DNA of 64,000 nucleotides from assembly GCA_965216955.1 (NCBI GenBank), contig CBDCGV010000017.1, forward strand, positions 124,001-188,000, given 5' to 3'. The position numbers and the translations under genes are program-made. This document shows, piece by piece, positions 57,874-64,000 of the stretch. Source of the stretch: CBDCGV01 sp965216955. GTDB taxonomy: Bacteria > Bacteroidota > Bacteroidia > Chitinophagales > JADIYW01. Within the stretch, counting starts at the first letter, position 1. Every line of letters starts with the position of its first letter. Below the pieces are notes generated by a model that did no database searches, was not told the DNA's origin, and was given only the letters and a program-made list of their open reading frames with translations.

Positions 57874-58590
57874 CGTGGTACTACCTGTATCTGACTCGCA
57901 GCCAGCATGTCTTTAATACCAACGTATATTCCCCCGCTATCGCAGGACTCACCCAGGGATTCTGTAAATCTGAACTAAAGCCGCCAGGACCATTCCAGAT
58001 AAAAGTGTCCGCAAGCGCATTGGCAAATAATTGTACACTGTCCCCATTACATACAGGGCCGCTGTTCGTAGGGATCGGCGGAGCATCCGGAGAGATGACT
58101 GTAACTAAGGCACATACCTCATTCGTAGGACAGCCATCATAATAGGCAATCAAACAGTACTCCCCACTACGTGCTGCCGTAGGATTGGTAAGCACTGGAT
58201 TTAAATCTGTAGAACTATAGTTCAATGGGCCATCCCAGATAACACTATCTGGAGTACCTACTGCGCCAGCTAATATTTGTACGTCTGTGCCTTCACAGAC
58301 AGGCACACTAGAAGGGGTTGGATCAGTAGGAGCAGGGTTTACCACAACCGTTGTAACGCCAGTATCTATAGAGGCGCATCCGTCTTTTGAAAGCACGACT
58401 CTATATTCTCCTGCGTCTGCCAAAGTGATAGAATCGCCATCTATCTCCGGATCTTCTTCTGTAGAACTAAAACCATTGGGGCCAGTCCAAAAATAAGTGG
58501 CACCTTGTATAGAGGGATCCGCGTATAAACGCAATTCTTCTCCCTCACAAACAGGTCCTGAATTACTTGCAATAACATCTTGATCCGTTG
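56150..58590 (-). repeat. ten Ig-like repeats in an A-B-C higher-order pattern
   Basis: Each ~80-residue repeat has C-[EAT]-G-x-x-[VIL]-[QE]-L at one end and W-[ST]-G-P-x-G-[YF]-x-S-[ST] then A-G-[DENY]-Y in the second half. Three types follow in order (ATYxWTGPNG, DSVxWSGPxGY, DTFxWSGPGG-F), repeated three times plus one, so the three-repeat block was duplicated. The frameshift at about 57907 falls inside this array, between repeats 3 and 4. Confidence 0.9.
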
Positions 58591-59296
58591 CATAAATAAC
58601 TTGATCTGTTGTAGTATTTGAAATTGGACCTATAATTGGAACCACAACTCCATTATCAAAAACTTCAAAACTCAAAGAAAAGGTTCCTCCCCCATATTGA
58701 AAGTCTCTACCATCACAATTTGAATTCCTTCTAAAAGAAAACCGCACCGTTTCTCCAGAATCAAAAGAGGTTAAGGAAAACACAGGATTATTTAAATCCG
58801 TTCCTGTATAAATCACTGTTGGTCCAGATATATTTGTTACAGATCCAGGAACAAGTGCTATCCCGGTATCTAAATCAAACACAATCGTAGCTACAGTAAA
58901 GTCAATGCCTGGGTTTGTAAGCTCAACGGTTACCAACTCCTCTGTCAGTCCAGCATAAATAGGAACATCACGAGAAAACTCGTTTATAGTAGCCGATTGT
59001 GAAAAAACGTTTGTTGAAGACCCTAAAAAAATTATAAGGACAGCAACAATTCGTAAAAAGGATAATAAATTATTGTTCCTTTTTGTGCTCCAAAAATCTG
59101 AATCAACAAAGTGCTTTGCCTCTGTCTCTTTTGCAGATGACAAATGCTTGTTTTTACCAAAAATAGTTTGTCTCATACTCTTTAAAGTTCTTTGATACTT
59201 ATTAAGATTATACTTCTCTATAACGTTTGAATGATCAGCAGTTACTTTATTCAAATTAACTTGTTCGCTGGTTGTTGATCTATTCATAGTTTGCAA
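57881..59296 (-). CDS. giant adhesin, N-terminal part (signal peptide to third Ig-like repeat), split off by a frameshift
   Basis: This 471-residue frame has an unusually long polar N-terminus (about 75 residues) before a hydrophobic signal (about 77-92) ending NVFSQ, then a beta-rich domain (about 100-235) and three Ig-like repeats. It stops inside the third repeat; removing one T of the minus strand (plus-strand A at about 57907) restores KTAGCESDTG and joins the frame to the main adhesin, giving 7,610 residues in all. By itself it would lack the T9SS sorting domain. A shorter start at 59176 is possible. Confidence 0.88.
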   Translation of the reverse strand: MQTMNRSTTSEQVNLNKVTADHSNVIEKYNLNKYQRTLKSMRQTIFGKNKHLSSAKETEAKHFVDSDFWSTKRNNNLLSFLRIVAVLIIFLGSSTNVFSQSATINEFSRDVPIYAGLTEELVTVELTNPGIDFTVATIVFDLDTGIALVPGSVTNISGPTVIYTGTDLNNPVFSLTSFDSGETVRFSFRRNSNCDGRDFQYGGGTFSLSFEVFDNGVVVPIIGPISNTTTDQVIYATDQDVIASNSGPVCEGEELRLYADPSIQGATYFWTGPNGFSSTEEDPEIDGDSITLADAGEYRVVLSKDGCASIDTGVTTVVVNPAPTDPTPSSVPVCEGTDVQILAGAVGTPDSVIWDGPLNYSSTDLNPVLTNPTAARSGEYCLIAYYDGCPTNEVCALVTVISPDAPPIPTNSGPVCNGDSVQLFANALADTFIWNGPGGFSSDLQNPWVSPAIAGEYTLVLKTCWLRVRYR

Positions 59297-59768
59297 TTCT
59301 TTAATGTTTATATTCTATCCTATGCCCTCTGCCTACAACTGTAATTGTATTCAAAGGTGGAAAAAATTCTTATGTCTTTCTTAGAAGCACTAATCATATT
59401 AGCCAATTCCAAAAAAGATGCTAACGTCCAATGATATAATAGAATATTTGTCTGAAGGCAGTTACTAAGCCAATTGACTAAGCTCATTTCGCTTAATGAA
59501 GACACTAATTGATTTTTAAACATGTCAATAGCCATAATCAATAGGTCATACTTTTAAAAAATACTGTTGACTTAAATCTTGTATTTCCCATTTTACTGAA
59601 AATAAAAACGCAATATATTAAGCAATACCTTGATATTAAAAATAACTTTTAAACACTTGTTATTCTAATACCGTAAACACATTTATTCATGGGGATTTCA
59701 CCCTTGGAAAACTTACCCATAAAACTTGTTTATATCGCCTCTACCGTTATGGTTACTGCTTAGTGCTG

Positions 59769-59798
59769 AATCAAAAAGATAAATTTATCTTTTTGATT
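59769..59798. repeat. perfect 30-bp palindrome
   Basis: The 15 bases at 59769-59783 are followed without spacer by their exact reverse complement at 59784-59798 (AATCAAAAAGATAAA and its complement). It overlaps the -7 part of the promoter candidate. It could be a dimeric repressor site or an RNA hairpin. Confidence 0.75.
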
Positions 59799-59810
59799 TC
59801 AATATGTCAA
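59780..59810 (-). promoter_or_regulatory. candidate promoter of the adhesin operon
   Basis: On the minus strand TTG (59810-59808), a 20-bp spacer and TAAATTTA (59787-59780) fit TTG-N19-21-TAnnTTTG except for the last base. Transcription would begin near 59773 and leave a ~475-nt leader. Confidence 0.3.
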
Positions 59811-59876
59811 CTTATTTTGTTGCACCTATGCTAAGCGCTTCCAAAAAAAAGAAACTTTTTAACTGCACGCAATTTT

Positions 59877-59908
59877 TTCGACGAATGGTACAATATCTAC
59901 GACGAAAT
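59877..59908 (-). promoter_or_regulatory. candidate LytTR/AlgR-type operator (two direct repeats, 21-bp period)
   Basis: TTCGTCG occurs twice on the minus strand (59906-59900 and 59885-59879), 21 bp apart, i.e. two helical turns. LytTR-family regulators bind paired direct repeats with this period, and the AlgR site CCGTTCGTC resembles the copy CCATTCGTC here. It lies about 70 bp upstream of the promoter candidate. No LytTR gene is in the window. Confidence 0.35.
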
Positions 59909-59987
59909 GCATTTCAAAATAAAGCTATTTAAAAATTGAAAGGAAAACTAGAGCTACTTACATTTTCAGAATTATCCATATTCTTAT

Positions 59988-60018
59988 ATTAAAAATCCCG
60001 GTACAAATGCACCGGGAT
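59988..60018 (-). terminator. intrinsic terminator of the TPR-protein gene
   Basis: An 8-bp perfect G/C-rich stem (59995-60002 with 60011-60018, ATCCCGGT/ACCGGGAT) with an 8-base loop is followed on the minus strand by a T-run. It is 33 bases after the stop at 60051. Confidence 0.85.
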
Positions 60019-60050
60019 CAAAGAATATTCTTAGAGTTTATAACTACAAA

Positions 60051-61427
60051 CTATTTTGTTTTAACTGTTGTGTTTTCTTGAATCCAACATCCTACTTTAA
60101 AGGGGTCTCCTTGTTTATATCCCATCATAAACAATTCAGATTTTTCTGGCAAATAATAAGAATACTTGCCTATTAGGCGGTTGGCTTCTTCTTCTACTGA
60201 TGGATCCATTTTTTTTGCTTTATAAAAATAATCCAAAGCAGGCCAAATTACTTTTTGGCTTTCAAAGCCAGTTCCAGGACCGCAAAGCTTACCACTTGAA
60301 GCATAAAGCTTACCGATTAAAATATAAGGCATTCCTGAATTAGGATTCTGTGCGATGGCTTCTTTAGCAAAACTTCTTGCAGTTTGAAAATCTTTTTTAG
60401 AATAATGAATTTCTGCTAGCTTATAATTTAATTTTGCTTTTTCCACTACATCTGTTTCCATGTTTATAGCTTGTTGTATCATTGGCAATGCTGCATCATG
60501 ATTACCTGCTTTCATCTCTCTACTTGCTAGCATTAAGATTCTATCAGCCGTAGGTTCTAAATGTGCCAACTTAACATATAACTCATCATAAAAAGGATCT
60601 GATTTGCAACCACTCATTTTAGACAATAGCGTCTTAACTGTGTTTACATCGTTAGACGAGGTCGCATATTGTTCCTTATATGTATCCATCATAGCATTGC
60701 AGTCAAACAACCTCCCAACAACATCATTTTCTGAAAATAATTTATCTATATCTGTTTTTACTTTTGCATATCGATCCGCATATTTTGGATGTTCATTATT
60801 AGCATCAGCGATTGCAAATATTTCTTCTTTAATTGACAGCGCTTCTTCAGGGGTTACCTTCTTTGCACTTACATCTATTAAAACCAACTTAAAATATGGT
60901 ACTAAAATGTGAAAAGGCGTCTTATTCTTTTCAATTTCAATTGACTTTGCCAATAGGTTTTTAATTTCTTCTTTAGCTGAAGATCTATACTTAAGTAAGT
61001 CATATCCTTTTTTACCTAAAACATAGCCTTCGTTGCCATAACATTTTATTCTTTGATCATACAATGCCATTAGAGAATCAACATATGCATCTTTTACCTC
61101 TCCTTTGTTATCCTTTATTTGAGACACAAAATACTTCTCTCCGTCAGTATAGACTTGTCTTCTTATCCCGGGTGCATTTTTGTATATATACCTCCAATAT
61201 TTCATTGCTTCATCGTAATTCTTTTGTTTAAAGAACTCTCTGTACAATGAATAATTTTGTATTGTTTTAATACTATCTGGGCCAATCTTATCGCAATCTC
61301 CCTTGCTTAAGGAGCTTGTTATCATTTTTTTTGTATAGTTACCCTCATCACTGGCAAATGATTTTACGGAAAATCCTACCAATAAAATAACTGCTACTAA
61401 CCAAATTGTAAAATATTGCTTTTTCAT
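60051..61427 (-). CDS. exported tetratricopeptide-repeat protein
   Basis: From the ATG at 61427 the protein is 458 residues with a clean signal peptide (MKKQYFTIWLVAVILLVGFS, ending SFA); an upstream ATG at 61460 would overlap the previous gene and add a tail. TPR-like helices include YREFFKQKNYDEAMKYWRYI and a block near residues 310-390 (AGNHDAALPMIQQAI, KLAEIHYSKKDFQTA, NPNSGMPYILIGKLYAS). It is the last gene of a leftward operon with coaX and an outer-membrane protein, a grouping seen repeatedly in Bacteroidota, so an envelope-assembly role is plausible but unproven. Confidence 0.82.
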   Translation of the reverse strand: MKKQYFTIWLVAVILLVGFSVKSFASDEGNYTKKMITSSLSKGDCDKIGPDSIKTIQNYSLYREFFKQKNYDEAMKYWRYIYKNAPGIRRQVYTDGEKYFVSQIKDNKGEVKDAYVDSLMALYDQRIKCYGNEGYVLGKKGYDLLKYRSSAKEEIKNLLAKSIEIEKNKTPFHILVPYFKLVLIDVSAKKVTPEEALSIKEEIFAIADANNEHPKYADRYAKVKTDIDKLFSENDVVGRLFDCNAMMDTYKEQYATSSNDVNTVKTLLSKMSGCKSDPFYDELYVKLAHLEPTADRILMLASREMKAGNHDAALPMIQQAINMETDVVEKAKLNYKLAEIHYSKKDFQTARSFAKEAIAQNPNSGMPYILIGKLYASSGKLCGPGTGFESQKVIWPALDYFYKAKKMDPSVEEEANRLIGKYSYYLPEKSELFMMGYKQGDPFKVGCWIQENTTVKTK

Positions 61428-61437
61428 GTGTTTCGTT

Positions 61438-62829
61438 TTAATAATACTTTCTTTTAACAAACCATTTATCGTTTAAAGACAGTCCGAGATTAAATCTGAA
61501 AAAGTTCTCTCTAACTAAATTATTTGATGTGGTTCCTCTCGATCCAACTTCAAATCCAAAATTAAAAGAATGAACTCCTTTAAACTCGATAAAGCCTTCT
61601 TCATTTTGAAAATTCTTCACGATTGGTATACCAAATCCAAAGTTTATGCCAAACTCATTTATTTGTTCTCCATTGACGGTATAAGGAGTCTTCTCAAACC
61701 TAACACCAGCACGGTATTTAAGCTGAGAAAAAAACTTTGATTTTAGTTGATTTGACTTAGACCCAATTGGAAAATACTCCCCTCCAACAGAAATTTTAAT
61801 AGAATTTGAGAGCTGATTGCCATTTCCTTCAAAATCTTCAAAATTGGACCATCCCATCCATCCAAAATCTATTCCCGCTTTCCAAAACTCTTTGGAAACA
61901 AAAGTAACACCAATGTTAAACTGTGCGGGTAACTTAAGCGCTGTCTCTTGTCCAAGTGCTTGACTAACCGTATCTAAAGAGGATTCTGACAGATTTCCTA
62001 AAAAATCATCTAAGTTTTCTCTCTCTCCGCGACCAATAAGCTCTCTTGAGTTAAAAGAATAAATTCCATTATCCAGTCCTGATTTTCGACTTAAATCAGC
62101 ACTAGCCCTTCCTGAAACTCCGAAATGAGCTTTTACCTTTTTTGTAATTGGAGCTTTATATATTGCCCCTGCATTCCAATAAAGTCCATTAGCTCTTAAC
62201 TCTACAGACTTCCAGCTCGTAAAGGAAAACAAATCAACAACATCATCTTCATCTAAAGCATATGTGATGGTATTACTGGTCATTTTACCAAATAAATAGG
62301 CAATATTAAATCCAACTGAGAAGTCTTTATATTTAAAACCATTCCCCCAATAAGCGGCATAAATAAGCCCTTCTCCTTCAATTTCGCTAGCTGAAGCATT
62401 TGTTCCAGCAATTTGAGTAGTGTCTTTAAATGCATAACTCCTACCAAAAAGTGGCATTAATCCGAAACTCGATGTCCAATATTCTTTAATAGGTACAGAA
62501 AAGGATAAATAAGAGAGGTCAAACCCTCCAATTTTTTCTTTTTCCGTCGATGTTTTTATCCTTTTTGTATAACCAGAAAGTCCCGCTTCAAAGGCAATTA
62601 ATTCTAACGTTGCATAAGACGCTGGGTTTATAAAGTTCAAATTCTCTTCGCTATTATAGGAGGCACTTAGACTTCCCATTGAACGACTTACAATATTGTT
62701 TTGGTCGTTCACAAACCCTAGCCCAAAGCGACTATAAACAGAGCTTTCTTGTGCCGAAGCGTTATAAATATTAATAAAAGTAAAGCATATTAGAAGGCCT
62801 TTTAAAAACCTAATCAATCTGCGCTGCAT
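61438..62829 (-). CDS. outer-membrane beta-barrel protein of unknown function
   Basis: About 463 residues from the ATG at 62829 (an ATG at 62847 is also in frame). A signal peptide ends near NASAQ; the mature part starts SSVYSRFGLGFVN, followed by RSMGSLSASY and NPASYATLELIAFEAG, the opening of a FadL-like barrel group found in Bacteroidota, then alternating beta strands to the C-terminal FRFNLGLSLNDKWFVKRKYY. Transported substrate unknown. The start overlaps the coaX end by 20 bases. Confidence 0.78.
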   Translation of the reverse strand: MQRRLIRFLKGLLICFTFINIYNASAQESSVYSRFGLGFVNDQNNIVSRSMGSLSASYNSEENLNFINPASYATLELIAFEAGLSGYTKRIKTSTEKEKIGGFDLSYLSFSVPIKEYWTSSFGLMPLFGRSYAFKDTTQIAGTNASASEIEGEGLIYAAYWGNGFKYKDFSVGFNIAYLFGKMTSNTITYALDEDDVVDLFSFTSWKSVELRANGLYWNAGAIYKAPITKKVKAHFGVSGRASADLSRKSGLDNGIYSFNSRELIGRGERENLDDFLGNLSESSLDTVSQALGQETALKLPAQFNIGVTFVSKEFWKAGIDFGWMGWSNFEDFEGNGNQLSNSIKISVGGEYFPIGSKSNQLKSKFFSQLKYRAGVRFEKTPYTVNGEQINEFGINFGFGIPIVKNFQNEEGFIEFKGVHSFNFGFEVGSRGTTSNNLVRENFFRFNLGLSLNDKWFVKRKYY

Positions 62830-63541
62830 TATATCTGAGTATTTCATTTAATCCTTCTAATACTAAATTTGGGTGTGCAAATATCTTATTTTTAAGGCGA
62901 GATACAAAAAAGGAAGCGTCCCCTCCAGTAAATATTATTGTTAAATCATTGTATTTTCCCATATAATCTTCAATCATTCCTTGAATCTCCTTTAAAACAG
63001 CATATAAAACACCAGTTAAAATAGCCTTTTCTGTACTATTACCAATTAATTCAAAATCACTTGATCTTTTAATTAACGGTAGTTTATCTGTAAAATTATT
63101 AAGCGCTTTAAAACGCATAGTAATTCCAGGGTGAATGCTTCCCCCTAAATATTCTCTATCATTATTTATAAAATCAAAAGTTATGCAAGTGCCAGCATCT
63201 ATTACCAAAACATTTTTTTTTGCATATAACGCTGAAGCCGCTACAACTCCTGCCAAGCGATCCTTACCCAATGTTTTTGGTGTAGCATATTTATTAATTA
63301 TTGGAAGTTCTGTTTTATGGGATAATCTGATGTAAAAGAAATGCCGCTCTAAAAAATCGTCTATTTCTTTGTCGTAATGAGCAGTTGAAGTCAAAATAAC
63401 ATTTTGAGGCTTCCATTCTCTACAGATTTTTTTTAACCAATTTAAAGATTTTGTTTTTGATTGTTCTTTATGAATAATTTTTCCTGCTTCAAAAAAAGCA
63501 ATCTTACTCTTCGTGTTTCCTATATCGATGGCTAAATTGAT
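62810..63541 (-). CDS. coaX: type III pantothenate kinase, no canonical start codon
   Basis: The frame encodes NLAIDIGNTKSKIAFFE at its N-terminus (the DIGNT phosphate-binding block of CoaX), the LGKDRLAGVVAA block, VLVIDAGTCITFDF and GGSIHPGITMRFKAL, followed by IIFTGGDA. It phosphorylates pantothenate for coenzyme A. The first ATG/GTG/TTG in frame is a TTG at 63394, about 49 codons inside the conserved region. The codon before NLAIDIGNT, where homologues have methionine, is ATC at 63541-63539. A stop at 63580-63578 closes the frame. With the ATC start it has 243 residues, a normal size. Confidence 0.85.
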   Translation of the reverse strand: MNLAIDIGNTKSKIAFFEAGKIIHKEQSKTKSLNWLKKICREWKPQNVILTSTAHYDKEIDDFLERHFFYIRLSHKTELPIINKYATPKTLGKDRLAGVVAASALYAKKNVLVIDAGTCITFDFINNDREYLGGSIHPGITMRFKALNNFTDKLPLIKRSSDFELIGNSTEKAILTGVLYAVLKEIQGMIEDYMGKYNDLTIIFTGGDASFFVSRLKNKIFAHPNLVLEGLNEILRYNAAQID

Positions 63542-63572
63542 GATAACGCTTAATTTCTTATTTAATAGTTGT

Positions 63573-64000
63573 TTAGATTAATCTGGTGCTTTTTGCGTTC
63601 TGCTTTAGTTTCCAGTCTTTAATTCCTGTAACATGTACTAATCCCGGTGACTTTCCGATTTCAATACTTCCAAATTGTTCCTGAAACCCTAAGGCTTTGG
63701 CACCATTAAAGGTGGCCCATTTTAGTAAAGTATGAAAATCAACATAGGATTGATACCTACTAATGGTTTTTATTTCCTCTAAGATATTAAGTTGCCAGTT
63801 AGAAGTTAAACTATCTGTCCCAATCGTAACCATTACATCCTCCTCTATAAAATTTTGATAATTAGGCAATCGATTTTCAATATATAGATTAGCATTAGGG
63901 CAGGTGGCCCAAAAGGTATTTGGAGAAAATTGTTTTGCTGCTTTAATATCTTCCTTTGTTGTTAAAGTGTTGTGCACAAATAAATTGTTGTTTTGTGTAA
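63573..64000 (-). CDS. amidohydrolase, cut by the right window edge
   Basis: The C-terminal 142 codons of an amidohydrolase of the cytosine/SAH-deaminase-like group: LFVHNTLTTKEDI, ATCPNANLYIENRLPN, the metal-ligand block TIGTDSL, and the ATFNGAKALGF / GSIEIGKSPGLVHV closing region. The frame is open to the window edge. Substrate is not deducible without the N-terminal half. It precedes coaX by about 31 bases. Confidence 0.85.
   Translation of the reverse strand, partial: TQNNNLFVHNTLTTKEDIKAAKQFSPNTFWATCPNANLYIENRLPNYQNFIEEDVMVTIGTDSLTSNWQLNILEEIKTISRYQSYVDFHTLLKWATFNGAKALGFQEQFGSIEIGKSPGLVHVTGIKDWKLKQNAKSTRLI

Larger units (their letters stand above)
59297..60050. other. 755-bp intergenic region upstream of the adhesin gene
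   Basis: This is the only stretch over 300 bases without a convincing gene. It holds the terminator of the TPR gene (59988-60018), a pair of direct repeats (59879-59906), a promoter candidate (59780-59810), a perfect 30-bp palindrome (59769-59798) and a long leader to the ATG at 59296. A 73-codon open frame at 59320-59541 (minus) is not convincing. Minus-strand 59660-59760 contains G/C-rich short stems (for example around ATGGG and CCCAT) that could fold, but I recognise no known riboswitch. Confidence 0.6.

Noticed and set aside
57870..57915. Programmed ribosomal frameshifting to join the two adhesin frames
   Set aside because: No slippery heptamer, stop-codon context or downstream structure is evident; a single extra base explains the break better.
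59320..59541. 73-codon minus-strand frame upstream of the adhesin
   Set aside because: No recognisable domain or signal, poor coding character and no promoter close by; it more likely belongs to the adhesin leader.
59660..59760. Cyclic-di-GMP riboswitch in the adhesin leader
   Set aside because: Short stems are present on the minus strand but the conserved core of the known class is not.

Overview
The window comes from a low-GC member of the Bacteroidota. Support for this: a SusC/SusD pair, a giant adhesin with a type IX secretion (T9SS) type-B C-terminal domain beside a PorP/SprF-type outer-membrane protein, an F-type ATP synthase cluster without the beta/epsilon genes, and promoters of the TTG-N19/20-TAnnTTTG type. 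A mevalonate pathway together with futalosine-route menaquinone synthesis (mqnC) suggests a marine, Flavobacteriales-like lineage outside the classical Flavobacteriaceae; that placement is inference.

Layout. 1-20.8 kb is ordinary chromosomal housekeeping: a PhoD-like phosphatase, HMG-CoA synthase (mvaS), a DinB-like protein, a ferredoxin/ferredoxin reductase pair, an HU protein, recG, a C-terminal processing protease, xth, an LpxH-like phosphatase, nadB, acylphosphatase, a YgjP-like metallopeptidase, a sulfatase-fold enzyme with a small lipoprotein, type 2 IPP isomerase (fni), HMG-CoA reductase (mvaA), an arginyl-transferase-like protein, and rluB/scpB. 20.9-25.9 kb is the ATP synthase operon atpB-E-F-H-A-G, read leftwards. 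26.0-31.6 kb is a SusC-SusD-lipoprotein uptake operon, followed by mqnC.

33.0-59.3 kb is the remarkable part: one leftward transcription unit made of a giant cell-surface adhesin (about 7,610 residues if one extra base at about 57907 is discounted), a PorP/SprF-like outer-membrane protein and a PorE-like TPR / beta-propeller / carboxypeptidase-regulatory-domain / OmpA protein, closed by a strong terminator. The adhesin is built from at least seven classes of tandem repeat (Ig-like, SprB-like, an unnamed DTI-type module, SdrD_B-like, and 153-bp, 129-bp and 270-bp repeats) and ends in a T9SS type-B sorting domain. As sequenced it is split by a +1 frameshift between its signal-peptide part and its sorting-signal part. 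Its 755-bp upstream region carries an upstream terminator, a direct-repeat operator candidate of LytTR/AlgR type, a promoter candidate and a perfect 30-bp palindrome.

60.0-64.0 kb holds a leftward operon: amidohydrolase (cut by the window edge), coaX, an outer-membrane protein and a TPR protein. Two genes, coaX and the YgjP-like peptidase, have clearly homologous coding sequence upstream of any ATG/GTG/TTG, so they either start at AUU/AUC codons or carry errors. No rRNA, tRNA, CRISPR array, prophage or insertion sequence was seen.
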